64,000 nucleotides of DNA, from assembly GCF_026870175.2 (NCBI RefSeq), contig NZ_CP113977.2:3782001-3846000 (forward strand). The letters are read 5' to 3'. The first letter of the stretch is position 1. The number at the start of each line of letters is the position of its first letter. Below, in pieces: positions 47,401 to 52,179 of this stretch. The stretch comes from Flavobacterium aestivum (GTDB taxonomy: Bacteria > Bacteroidota > Bacteroidia > Flavobacteriales > Flavobacteriaceae). Under the pieces are notes generated by a model. The model saw only the letters and a list, made by a program, of their open reading frames with translations. It ran no database searches and was not told the DNA's origin. Both the position numbers and the translations under genes were made by a program.

Positions 47401-48442
47401 CTGTTGTTTCCGTTAGTCCGTACAGATTACTCATACGGGCTGAATGTCCTGAAATGGAACGCCATAATTCTACGTCACGTCCGTATAATTTCTCTCCAGC
47501 CAGAACCACTTCTTTTACATTCTGTAAAGAAAGATTTTGTTCCAATACACTATTGGTGAGTAACCTGAATAAGGATGGAACGGTTTGCAGAATGGTCACT
47601 TTTTCTTCTAATAACCAGCCTGCCAACAAAACCATATTCTCTCGTGTTTTCTTTGCTGGAATGCACAAACTGCTTCCCGAAATTAAACTCGTCAAGATAT
47701 CCTTTAAACTTGCATCAAAAGTTACTGATGCGATTTGGCTTACTCGGCTTTGAGTATCAAACCCAAATGTGTTTTTGTGCCAGTTCACATAATGTGAAAT
47801 ACTCTCTTGATTCCCAACTATCGCTTTCGATTTTCCTGTTGTTCCCGAACTGTAAAAAATGTAACTGCTGTTATCAACCGGATAATCAACATTGATATTT
47901 TCTTCACTGTAGTGCTCTAATCTATAATCTGACACTACATAATCGCCCAATGCACTTATGGTGTATACTTCTAGACTAGTCTTTTCTAACGAAATCAAAT
48001 CTAAATTTCCTAGTCCTAAATCTCCCAATAGTGAAGATCCTGAGGCTTTAAATACCAATACATGACTAAATTCATAACTTATACCCAGACTTTGGAACTC
48101 TGACCAAGATGCATCATCAGTAATTAATACTTTCATCGAGGTTTCTGAAACTGCCTGTTGCATTCGTGCTTGCGAGAAACCATTCGATAAGGGCACATAG
48201 GTGATTCCTGTTTTCAGACAAGATAATAAACTTCCTATGAGCTCTTTTCCGCTGGATAATAATACGCCTGCTGAATCATCTGCTGACAGACCAATGTCTA
48301 ACAACAAACCACTTAACTGGTTTGCAAATGAATTTAAAGATGCATAACTCGTATTGCCATTAGATTCTACTAATGCTGTATGGCTAGGATATAGTGATAC
48401 TATATCCTCAAAGCTTTTGTATAAGAATTTATTTTTCACCAC
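32438..48442 (-). CDS. NRPS beginning with an A domain: A-T-(C-A-T)x4-C, 5334 residues
   Basis: It holds five adenylation domains and ends in an unpaired condensation domain. A3 motifs are near 200, 1261, 2308, 3355 and 4423; carrier serines near 590, 1633, 2682, 3732 and 4812; HHxxxD near 783, 1827, 2875, 3922 and 5006. Codes by eye are DAKQVALVLK, DILQIGMIWK (Gly), DAALIACVWK (perhaps hydrophobic or aromatic), DGFVLVGVWK (unassigned) and DAKQVALVLK. The first codon is GTG, followed by another GTG; an in-frame TAA stands four codons upstream and no ATG is available. It starts directly at the A domain with no docking domain, so an upstream protein ending in C must feed it (the TubC NRPS, or the C-A-T-C NRPS of unit A). 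The tail ends ASNISKDF. The fifth A domain is a mosaic. Confidence 0.95.
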   Translation of the reverse strand: MVKNKFLYKSFEDIVSLYPSHTALVESNGNTSYASLNSFANQLSGLLLDIGLSADDSAGVLLSSGKELIGSLLSCLKTGITYVPLSNGFSQARMQQAVSETSMKVLITDDASWSEFQSLGISYEFSHVLVFKASGSSLLGDLGLGNLDLISLEKTSLEVYTISALGDYVVSDYRLEHYSEENINVDYPVDNSSYIFYSSGTTGKSKAIVGNQESISHYVNWHKNTFGFDTQSRVSQIASVTFDASLKDILTSLISGSSLCIPAKKTRENMVLLAGWLLEEKVTILQTVPSLFRLLTNSVLEQNLSLQNVKEVVLAGEKLYGRDVELWRSISGHSARMSNLYGLTETTVLKSCYHIPNEDLDPGTVLPVGQAISNTLIAVINGDEICNDDEIGEVYIKSPYVSKGYLDQELTAALFVQNPLVTDRKDLVCKTGDLGRYDSNGNLEILGRIDDQIKLHGVRVELDGIRSSLLNLEGIGQVELVLHTDTTADSLLCYYSGTEYGSGELRLLLSATLDRSSIPDYFIYIEEFPLTLNGKVDKRALPKPSELLRGSNYEAPNGAIETSLSTIWAELLSVPQSSIGRNNSFFDLGGSSLKAIQLISRVYKQHEVQLSIGEIFNHSQLKAQALLISASKGETVYSAIQQVAEQEDYALSHAQRRLWVLEQLQENLTAYSRPISYDIQGELNLEALTAAFIKLIERHESLRTIFILKDGEPRQLIKPSKDINFEIPVTSLQDSQNQEVSIEKVLAELAASTFDLSKGPLFKAVLLQLGKEHHRLLFSIHHIISDAWSMQVLVRDLISYYNSIVKGDTKSLETLPIQYKDYAAWQLQTLSKGELADSRNYWLKQLGGELPVLDIPSDYVRPSVQTYNGAQIQVQFSEQTSHAFRNYVKEQDSTLFMGFISLTKALLYRYSGQEDIIIGTPVAGRDHSDLENQIGFYINNLALRTQFKGSESFTSLLNLVKETCLEGYENQSYPFDLLVDELDLSRDLSRFPLYDVAVILESDEALLEDTVEMEGLAVSYMRVAVETSLYDLTFWFRESPLGEISVHIEYNTDIYSHERIQRLGAHLEKLLESVVDDSTISLDKLSLLDAEEQRELLENYQGEIVSQSVDKTLISFFESQVDLKPNQTALQYENITLNYQELEERSNQLAHYLQTKHNIGKESIVGIMQDRSENLIISILGILKAGAAYLPIDPNYPADRVEYMLSDGNVSLLLTDTEVSGYLVSSLNIIDIQEELGTYPKTRLNVSLNGEDLVYIIYTSGSTGRPKGVMIRHNSVVNLLKSVIDIVGVTNQDKLLAITTFTFDISVLEFFTTLCVGGSVLIAPSAVITDPRLLSAMIDENEVTIVQATPSVWNLLLETGWKATTSLKRISGGEFLPLSLGARLLEMPGQLYNMFGPTETTIWSTCQYIQKETDLNSIGKPIYNTTLYILDKLGQILPHGITGNLFIGGKGVAKGYTDNELTAKKFIKNPLNNDEIIYDTGDLCQWDFNGRLIYLGRGDSQVKLRGYRIELGEIESLLQADSQVNQAVVIVNGNDLLGYVTGKETIDTDHLKTLLRGKLPAYMVPAHILQLEEFPLTHNGKISRKKLAEIDIELRERVLTAPQTVTEKVLMELWESILGVKDISTTDDFFEIGGHSLKAIQLILNIHKKLNVELRLKDVFEYPRLVDLAGCIDQSYVNHYKTITTVEVSDRYELSHAQRRLWILEQFESLGSTAYNIQMSYWLNGKVNIGNVTEAFKCLIERHEILRTNFKEIDGIPYQFVSDINTIDFSVDYNDVSNEENAIEIATNLSKEAAFASFNLASDQLLRVQINKVEEERYLFMLSMHHIITDEWSIKNLITEFLSIYNALQHKTEISLQPLSIQYKDYAAWQLQELEGGNLNAHRNYWLQKFEGDIPLINLPMDAPKPSIKTFNSTQFKYSFEPELVAKFRSLLVGEKTTLFAGIMAITKMLVHKYTGEKDIIIGTATAGRDHSDLEDQIGFYINALPLRTLLNTEESFTEFLKKVKNVVVEAFDHQIYPFDLLVDDLGFNRDLSRSPLFDIAVLIQNKENSEKLPEMEGVSIEDHLLINEKSKVDVRLFFVESDNEINLNLEYNTDLFLEERMQRFCVHFEELIRAVVELPSQKIKELNYITDKERQQLLYGFNQASFEYDEKLTLVQLFEEQVDRSPHAIALQTSTKSWTYEELNNAVNTLAKSLQEHFNVSKGMHVGLMVNRNEWLIIGMLSILKVGAVYIPIDSSSPAERIKYIISDANISLLITESSMINRSSDFISNAFSVDEIYEVIEKQEQNIVPDYTADDSAYVIYTSGSTGKPKGVLVSHKNCVNMVKNEYIIFKPSVEDNVLQFASPSFDASIAEIFMAITSGASLVLADNKILKDVIALTSYLKEKKVSIVLLPPAYLASIPVNDLSFLRLIITAGDVANKQVAIDYSKEVTYMNCYGPTECAVWATMHQVEASDLKYQRLPIGKPIGNLQVYILNEFLQPQPIGVPGEMYIGGVGVAQGYLNKNEQTEISFLKNPFGAGKMYKTGDLASWYSNGRIDFLGRIDTQVKIRGYRIELGEIENVLNNHPQIVNAAVITQGEGHDKYLIAYYEGVQDIPATEIQEYLKNFLPDYMIPAHLIYLDALPKNSSGKIDKKALPSYLETKPKEIVVPRDKIEAGLLEVWQNVLGIQEIETQDNFFTIGGHSLRAIQLISQLFKKLEIKLELEDIFINPVFESQVALLKASDKTNYQKIERVPEQALYKLSYAQLRLWLLEQFEDGVEAVHNIPVTYWLQGDLNLEALNKAFLFVIERHESLRTSFIQEEGEAYQKIITSEECSFEVSQEDASNESNPKEYAQNKALELSLIPFSLDKAPLVKAHIIKVADNEHLFFLCVHHIIFDERSIHVFVKEVIEGYKAFIKNELPVLPALPIQYKDYAAWQEKELQSDRLSTHRAYWLNQFEDEIEVLGLPTDFPRPPVQTFHGDQVHLSLSPEISKAFKACLEAQETTLYMGLLSLVKSLLHRYTGQNDIIIGSPSAGREHPDLRDQIGFFINTLVLRTKISEDETFNSLSKKVKNNVLNAFKHQVYPFDLLVNELQVERDMSRSPLFDVVVVLENLLDKNEIPEFEGLSVIDNQLDVPISKVDLRFYFIENESNISLTLEYNTAIYSKHRMENLLGHLTALMNSVIEKPSVAINTLNYLTAREQNWLLNELNQKALVYDKDETLIDIFEQQVTATPDSIALEFENKTFTYKQLNEQANQLAHHLRDEYNVTRGDVVSLMVERNEWLIIGFLGILKSGGVYLPMDSGNSGERNNFILSDANSKILITESLNIFNVSDFTGSLFAIDVEFDMLKTSTENPSKVNEALDLSYIYYTSGSTGKPKGVMLQHRNGVHMVYNQREEFKVTTADAVIQFSSMIFDGSVFEFFLALANGARLIVAKNNIIKDAVQLVKFMAAKEVTIAVLPAAYFSLISVEELKFLRKVLSVGDAINKDQAIKSSAVTDTYNGYGPTECAVWTNVYKVRAEDNQRVRLPIGEAISNVQVHILDGLLNLVGEGIHGEICISGEGAIAKGYLNREELSNEKFVKNPFGKGTMYRTGDKGVRLPDGNIDFLGRIDNQVKIRGYRIELNEIDKVIKSHPLVIETLVTTHVTENDTALVAYYTATEDINITEVKDFMGTFLPNYMIPPYLIQLADFPLNSSGKIDKKKLPEPEIKLDSAYVEPRNAIEESLAQIWKEVLNKERIGIEDNFFESGGHSLKAIQLITKIYKVHQVQLNIGDIFNKPKLIEQALLISNSDTTSYFSIPKVKEEENYPLSATQLRTWLQVEQLQNAITHNVLTSYNLVGSFNKGAFEFAFQQLIARHESLRTVFELVDGSPRQRIIDAGDILFEIKYADVSKENEATKQAQKAELSGKVFSLDTAPLFNIDILKHDENKHELLLAMHHIISDEWSMQVMVRDLVLLYNAAVKGITSNLEPLAIQYKDYTAWQLAELSGDKLLEHKEYWMQQYQGNIPMLNLASDRQRPEIMNHEGAQYYFKLDETISSKLKELVKAQGATLFMGVLSLVKTILYQYTGQQDIIIGTPVAGRQHPDLEDQIGLYLNTLALRSRFSGEEGFNALLSEVKKVSLEGFNHQIYPLDMLIEDLCIYPPKNRGALFDVVVILQNVQLNLLEGVEMEGLEVSAEGEDLKISKGDLRFQFMDQGNFLDGTIEYSTELYDEERIARMVTHMKNLLTNIVETPEQPLKEIQYLEDTEAEKLQGFEKTIQKEQPQYIHKTFEGIVEAYPEKETLRLEGISYTYQQINAFSNQVAHLLVDLTIQPEDTVGVLLSSGKELTGTLMACLKTGATYVPMAVEFSKSRIEQVFSDTSMTTLVASKNEYEALKGKVDISQTKLEKIVLFSENGILTVYELKSSGDYVLSDYSLEYYSEENIDIDYPVDNSSYIFYSSGTTGKSKAIVGNQESISHYINWHKNTFGFDTESRVSQIASVTFDASLKDILTSLISGSSLCIPAKKTRENMVLLAGWLLEEKVTILQTVPSLFRLLTNSLLEQNLSLKEVKEVVLAGEKLYGRDVELWRSISGHSARMSNLYGLTETTVLKSCYHIPNGDLDPGTVLPVGQAIDNSMIAVINDSGLSMWGEIGEVYIKSPYVSKGYLDQELTTNLFVQNPLVTDRKDLVCKTGDLGRYDNNGNLEILGRIDDQIKLHGVRVELDGIRSSLLNLEGIGQVELVLHTDNTADSLLCYYSGTEYGSGELRLLLSATLDRSSIPDYFIYIEEFPLTLNGKVDKRALPKPSELLRGSNYEAPNGPIETSLSSIWAELLSVPQSSIGRNDSFFDLGGSSLKAIQLISRVYKQHEVQLSIGEIFNHSSLKAQASLIAESKGDTIYNPIKQVAEQDDYALSHAQRRLWVQEMQQQKGESTYNIFMRYQMEGRLQIEKLKEAFDQIISRHESLRTIFVLKNGEPRQKILSMKEQSFELEFADLQTIKENASIIDQEVQNHAYHPFDLQNGPLMKVKLLKLDSENHMLLFATHHIISDEWSLQILVKEVLSVYNALSENEEPNLLPLTVQYKDYVAWKENELSVNGIKNHREFWMKKLQGEIPVLQIPTDFPRPAIQTFNGSELHFEFPVDAALKFKQLLQEHNATLFMGLMAIVKTILYHYSGQEDIIVGTPIAGREHPDLEGQIGYYLNTLALRSKLDPTLKFVDFLSEIKKTSIDAFEHQEYPFDMLIDDLKLKKDLSRSPLFDVVMILQNVDLHRESDLEMKGITVNPMKEPMNISKSDLRFQFADLGNTIMGTIEYNTDLFKKERIEQLIEHLKSLITLVSTDSQRCIIDFDFYTDSERQEEQLATDFFASNISKDF
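33805..35270 (-). repeat. Repeat copy 3 (partial): DAKQVALVLK-type A-T module, fifth module
   Basis: From just before core motif A3 to the carrier this DNA is nearly identical to the other three copies. On the N-terminal side of about 35270 the adenylation domain becomes clearly different. That abrupt change marks a recombination boundary inside one domain. Confidence 0.8.
43715..45330 (-). repeat. Repeat pair: Gly-type A domain, A-first NRPS copy (partner 8690-10320)
   Basis: This segment is paralogous to the first adenylation domain of the TubC NRPS, including the end of the preceding condensation domain. Its code, DILQIGMIWK, fits the standard Gly signature better than its partner does. 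Confidence 0.8.
46485..48420 (-). repeat. Repeat copy 4: DAKQVALVLK-type A-T module (first module of the A-first NRPS)
   Basis: This copy is nearly identical to the copies at 1765-3740 and 5141-7031 along the whole adenylation domain. A short patch between core motifs A5 and A6 differs (INGDEICNDDEIGE against INDSGLSMWGEIGE). The gene begins almost exactly where the homology begins. Confidence 0.85.
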
Positions 48443-48496
48443 GGAGAATGTTTAAGTAATTTCTAAAAAGAGAATTTTATGAAAATACAGACGTAT

Positions 48497-48510
48497 TTAG
48501 ACTAGTCTAA
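48497..48510. promoter_or_regulatory. 14-bp perfect palindrome between permease and NRPS
   Basis: TTAGACTAGTCTAA is a perfect palindrome in the 96-base gap between the permease stop and the GTG start of the 16-kb NRPS gene. It may be an operator or an RNA element. It has no loop or T-run, so it is not a typical terminator. A match of this length could be chance. Confidence 0.3.
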
Positions 48511-48538
48511 TTTGAAATGGATATGTTAGGAACAGCTA

Positions 48539-50992
48539 TTAATCTTGCTTTATAGCTATTAGAGGATTGTTTTTATTGACCTTCCAAGATTGTGCTCCAA
48601 TTATAATAAACGCAATAGAAATGACCATTAATGTCGCAAGTGCGAAGAACAAGAAATTTATTTCAATTCTTGTAGAATATCCTTGAAGCCATTGCTCTAA
48701 TCCCCACCAGGAAAGCACCCAGGCAATAGTACTTGCAAATAATATAAGTTTCAAGAAGTCTTTGATTAGCAGCATCAATAAACTAAATACAGATGCTCCA
48801 AATACTTTTCGTATAGCAATTTCTTTTGCTTTCTGAAAACTTGTAAATAATGTTAATCCAAAAAGACCTAGACAAGTTATAAAGATTGCCAGTCCGGCAA
48901 AAACCGTAAATATTTCACCAAATTGCTGATCTACTTTGTATTGCTTATTAAAAAACTCATCTAAGAAAAAATATTCGAATGGACTTACCGGGAAATTTTC
49001 TTTGAATGATTTTTCTATTCTCTCAATAGATGCCGGAAGGTTTTTAGAAGAAACTTTGACAGCGTAATATTCTATACTCGAACCATCCTCTAATCTAAAT
49101 ACTATAGGGGTAAGCGTTTCTTTTAATGATTTTTGATTAAAATCTTTTATGACACCAATGATTTCATATTCAAACTCAGTTCCGGATCCGTTCGTATCTG
49201 TCAAAAATTCTCCAATAGCTTTTTCCGCACTCTCAAAACCTAATGCTTTTACTGCTGCTTCATTTATTAAGATCGGGGTATTTCCTGTTGGCATCTGATT
49301 TACGGAAATCATGCTACTGTCGAATTTTTTCCCTGCAACTATTCCTATTTTAAATTGATCTACGAATTCAGGACCTATCGCAAAAGTTGCATACAAATTA
49401 TTCTTGTTTACAGCATTTTTTCGTTTGTACGGTCTTGTCCAATTAAGATCAATTCCTGGTATAGATGATGCCGACGTTACACTTTCGACTTCAGGATATC
49501 CTACTAAACTTGCCCTAAATGCTTGCATTTTTTGATAGAAATTACGTCCTCCCATTTGTGACTCAAAATTATTTGATGGGGCTGGTACAACTATGGTTCT
49601 TTCTAAATTGATTCCTATATCTTTTTTGCGCATGTATTCAAGCTGGTTGTAGATCGTAAATGTCCCTATAATTAAAGAGATGGAAATTATAAATTGAAAA
49701 AGAACTAAACATTTTCTCATAAAGATTCCGGATCCTCCTATTGGTAATTTCCCCTTAAGAATTTGTACCGGATTGTACGAAGACAGCAGATATGCAGGAT
49801 ATAAACTTGATAGAAAACTTCCTAATACTAGCAATGCGAATAATGGCAACCATATTTTATAATCCGTCCAGAAAAAGGTCGTTACCTTTATTCCTGTCAG
49901 TTCTTCAAACCCACTCCTGAAAAGTAATACTAAGATGATGGCTATAATGATTCCTATAAAACTTAGAATTAAAGATTCAAAAAAGAACTGCATAATAAGT
50001 GCTCCTTTCTGTGAACCAAATGTTCTGCGCAAGCCTACTTCTTTTGCCCTGTCCATTGACTTGATTGTAGATAAATTTATGTAGTTTACATACGCAATTA
50101 TCAAGATTAATGATGCTATAACCAACATGAACCAAACAAATTTGCCATTTCCATTAACTGAAATTTCTTTAGTTAAATCAGAATATAAGTGTATCGTTTC
50201 TAAAGGTTGAAATGCAAATTGAATATTAGTGATACCATCTGAGTAATCGCCAAGATATTTGTTAGCATATCCTGGTAATTTTGAAGTTGAATTCTTCACA
50301 TTTGTCTCAGGAAAAAACTTTACATAAGCATATTCATCAATAAAATGCCATGAACCAAGTTTATCTGCAGTTGTTATTAAGCAATTAAATTTAAGGTGCG
50401 AATTTGCAGGAACATCTTCAAGTATTGCACGGGTAACCAGTTCTAAGTTGGTTCCTTGGTTAAAATTTACAATTCTTACTGTTTTCCCAATAGGGTCTTC
50501 TTTTCCAAATAGTTTTTCTGCTAAGCTTTTAGTTAATAAAATAGAATTTGGCTGTTTTAAAGCTTTTTTGTCTCCTCTCAAAATAGGAAAGTCAAAGACA
50601 TCTAAAAAGCTTTTATCAACAAAATACACCTCATTCTCTTTATACGATTTTACATCTCCAAAAGAACTTTCTACAGATACAATACAGTCTTGCTTACTTA
50701 TACTTGTAGCTGCTTCAATTTCCGGAAAATATCGTTTAATGGTAGGTCCAACGGCTGAGAAATTCATAGCTGAGTTTTCAACTAACACATTATTCTCCGA
50801 ACGACTTTGTGTTACACGATAAATTAAATCTGAATCTTTATGAAATACATCAAAATCAGACTCAAAAAATACATATTGCACTATAAATAAACAACTGGCA
50901 ATCCCAATTCCTAAACCAGTTATATTAATTAAAGTAAAATATTTATTCTTTATTAAAGTTCTCCAAGCAAGTTTTAGATAGTTTTTCAGCAT
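48539..50992 (-). CDS. MacB/FtsX-family ABC transporter permease without its ATPase
   Basis: The 817-residue protein starts MLKNYLKLAWRTLIKNK, followed by a membrane segment (TLINITGLGIGIASCLFIV), the usual opening of Bacteroidota MacB-type permeases. It has two MacB periplasmic-type domains and two FtsX-like membrane blocks (about residues 275-425 and 695-805, including REVFG-like AIRKVFGASV), so it is the usual double-permease length. No ATPase gene lies nearby, so it must use one encoded elsewhere if it transports. It sits between the NusG paralogue (130-base gap) and the first NRPS gene (96-base gap). In this family, roles include peptide efflux and envelope stress defence; self-protection against the product is an inference. 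Confidence 0.88.
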   Translation of the reverse strand: MLKNYLKLAWRTLIKNKYFTLINITGLGIGIASCLFIVQYVFFESDFDVFHKDSDLIYRVTQSRSENNVLVENSAMNFSAVGPTIKRYFPEIEAATSISKQDCIVSVESSFGDVKSYKENEVYFVDKSFLDVFDFPILRGDKKALKQPNSILLTKSLAEKLFGKEDPIGKTVRIVNFNQGTNLELVTRAILEDVPANSHLKFNCLITTADKLGSWHFIDEYAYVKFFPETNVKNSTSKLPGYANKYLGDYSDGITNIQFAFQPLETIHLYSDLTKEISVNGNGKFVWFMLVIASLILIIAYVNYINLSTIKSMDRAKEVGLRRTFGSQKGALIMQFFFESLILSFIGIIIAIILVLLFRSGFEELTGIKVTTFFWTDYKIWLPLFALLVLGSFLSSLYPAYLLSSYNPVQILKGKLPIGGSGIFMRKCLVLFQFIISISLIIGTFTIYNQLEYMRKKDIGINLERTIVVPAPSNNFESQMGGRNFYQKMQAFRASLVGYPEVESVTSASSIPGIDLNWTRPYKRKNAVNKNNLYATFAIGPEFVDQFKIGIVAGKKFDSSMISVNQMPTGNTPILINEAAVKALGFESAEKAIGEFLTDTNGSGTEFEYEIIGVIKDFNQKSLKETLTPIVFRLEDGSSIEYYAVKVSSKNLPASIERIEKSFKENFPVSPFEYFFLDEFFNKQYKVDQQFGEIFTVFAGLAIFITCLGLFGLTLFTSFQKAKEIAIRKVFGASVFSLLMLLIKDFLKLILFASTIAWVLSWWGLEQWLQGYSTRIEINFLFFALATLMVISIAFIIIGAQSWKVNKNNPLIAIKQD

Positions 50993-51122
50993 TTTTGAGA
51001 TCTTTTAAAATGAGCAATTTAATTTTTGAATTGTAAAATATGATGGAATTCCTTTTTCATATTATTTTTTAGATCTAACTAAAATTTAGAGAATAAAAAA
51101 CAATAGAAAATATTATGTATTA

Positions 51123-51632
51123 CTAAGCTTGTAAGTAAACTGAAGGAATCGTAGCTATTATATTTTTCTGTAAGGAATCTATTCTAACAATGATTTTATT
51201 TGTATTACTTACATTTAAAACTTGACATTCTAATCCGTTTAATGCACCATATGAAATTGTCTTAAAGTCTCCAACTTTAAAATTTTCAGTAATGGTTTCA
51301 ACTTCAGTGAGCTCATTGCTCTGTAACAAAAGCTCGATATTTTTTATTTCCTTATCGCTTACTTTAGCGTATTCCATACCAAAACGAATATACATGCACG
51401 CTCCATTAACCGAAAGAGTTTTGTAAAAATCCTGTGATGAATTAATCTTTACAAAAACATAAGACGGAAAAAGCAATTTCTGAAGCATTTTCCTTCTATC
51501 TGTACGCTTACTTAAAACTTGAATCGTTGGCAAAAAAGCCTTAATTGATAAATCATTAAGTACTTCGAATACTTTTTTTTCATGATGGCATTTAACATAT
51601 AAAACATACCAACCAGGGGGAGTTGATTTCAT
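51123..51632 (-). CDS. NusG-paralogue transcription antiterminator (UpxY/LoaP-like)
   Basis: The 169-residue protein begins with an NGN domain (GWYVLYVKCHHEKKVFEVL, then KLLFPSYVFVKI at about 53-64) and ends with a KOW-like domain (FKVGDFKTISYGALNGLECQV near 115-135). Housekeeping NusG has the same two domains, but this size, the FLPTIQ stretch and the position at the head of a biosynthetic operon match specialised paralogues. Known examples are UpxY proteins heading Bacteroides capsule operons and LoaP in Bacillus polyketide operons. It would ride on RNA polymerase and help it finish the operon of more than 51 kb downstream. It is the first gene after the tandem terminators of unit A, and its leader holds paired repeats and a short hairpin. 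Confidence 0.9.
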   Translation of the reverse strand: MKSTPPGWYVLYVKCHHEKKVFEVLNDLSIKAFLPTIQVLSKRTDRRKMLQKLLFPSYVFVKINSSQDFYKTLSVNGACMYIRFGMEYAKVSDKEIKNIELLLQSNELTEVETITENFKVGDFKTISYGALNGLECQVLNVSNTNKIIVRIDSLQKNIIATIPSVYLQA

Positions 51633-51665
51633 AAATAATATTTAGGATTTTATATAGCTGCGCTG

Positions 51666-51681
51666 TTCTCGGTTACGAGAA
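51666..51681 (-). promoter_or_regulatory. Leader hairpin before the NusG paralogue
   Basis: On the minus strand TTCTCG and CGAGAA form a perfect 6-bp stem around the loop TAAC, ending 34 bases before the NusG-paralogue ATG. It has no T-run, so it is not a terminator. RNA or exposed-DNA hairpins near the operon start are used to recruit some specialised NusG proteins (LoaP, RfaH), so it is a candidate recruitment or autoregulation site. Confidence 0.35.
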
Positions 51682-51755
51682 TTCTGTTCTAAAATACTGG
51701 TTTTGAAAAAACTAAAACGTATTAGAATCGGCGCTAAAATAGTAGTAGTATTCAT

Positions 51756-51796
51756 ATAAAAATTACGGACTTTTGAAATAAAAATTACGGACTTTT
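51756..51796 (-). promoter_or_regulatory. Paired 19-bp direct repeat, 22-bp period, upstream of unit B
   Basis: ATAAAAATTACGGACTTTT occurs at 51756-51774 and again at 51778-51796, identical in both copies and spaced 22 bases, two helical turns. It lies 124 bases before the NusG-paralogue start. LytTR-type response regulators, common in Bacteroidota, bind paired short direct repeats with about this period, and TCCGTAATT on the minus strand partly fits their consensus. It is probably the activator site of the operon. Confidence 0.55.
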
Positions 51797-52000
51797 TTGA
51801 ATACCAAGTAGATAGCATTAATAATACCCCAAATAACAATATCATTTATTGACCCGTTGGATGTAACTATTTAGATAGAAGCAAATCAATCAAAATAATC
51901 ACAACTTATTTATTTTCAATACATTACAATACTAATTCAAATTACAGAAAGCGCTACTATCGGTATAAAGTACTCGTTTGTAGTCCTATTTAACCATATA

Positions 52001-52031
52001 AAAACCTGTAAACAAAATATTTACAGGTTTT
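52001..52031. terminator. Second (bidirectional) hairpin terminator
   Basis: AAAACCTGTAAA (52001-52012) pairs perfectly with TTTACAGGTTTT (52020-52031) around a 7-base loop. Both arms end in A/T runs, so it could stop transcription from either side. It backs up the hairpin at 52106-52150. Confidence 0.75.
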
Positions 52032-52105
52032 TTGGTTTTTATAAGCCATAAAAACAAATAAAAGAAAAGTAAAAAAATATTGATTTCCTCTTTTTGAATC
52101 CATAA

Positions 52106-52150
52106 AAAAAGAGAGGATATCAGCTTTTTAACTGACTATCCTCTCTTTTT
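52106..52150 (-). terminator. Rho-independent terminator of unit A
   Basis: AAAAAGAGAGGATA (52106-52119) pairs with TATCCTCTCTTTTT (52137-52150), extended inward by TCAG/CTGA with a one-base bulge. On the minus strand the stem is followed by a run of seven T. It begins 29 bases after the stop codon of the alpha/beta hydrolase and closes unit A. Confidence 0.9.
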
Positions 52151-52179
52151 AATTTCCTAATGCTAAAACAAGCTTCTTT

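Larger units (their letters stand above)
51633..52179. other. Intergenic region between units A and B (547 bases)
   Basis: No credible gene lies here. It holds two terminator hairpins (52106-52150 and 52001-52031), a paired 19-base direct repeat (51756-51796) and a small hairpin 34 bases before the NusG-paralogue start. A 67-codon frame at 51642-51845 lacks any family feature and covers the repeats, so I treat it as chance. The promoter of unit B should be here. I found TATTTTAG (minus strand, 51734-51741), one mismatch from the Bacteroidota -7 element TAnnTTTG, but it is too weak to call. Confidence 0.7.

Noticed and set aside
1765..48420. Long repeated DNA as mobile elements or insertion sequences
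   Set aside because: The repeats are in-frame NRPS modules without terminal inverted repeats, target duplications or transposase genes.
51642..51845. 67-codon minus-strand frame upstream of the NusG paralogue
   Set aside because: It has no family feature, covers the direct repeats and hairpin of the leader, and has an odd composition. It is better explained as regulatory DNA.
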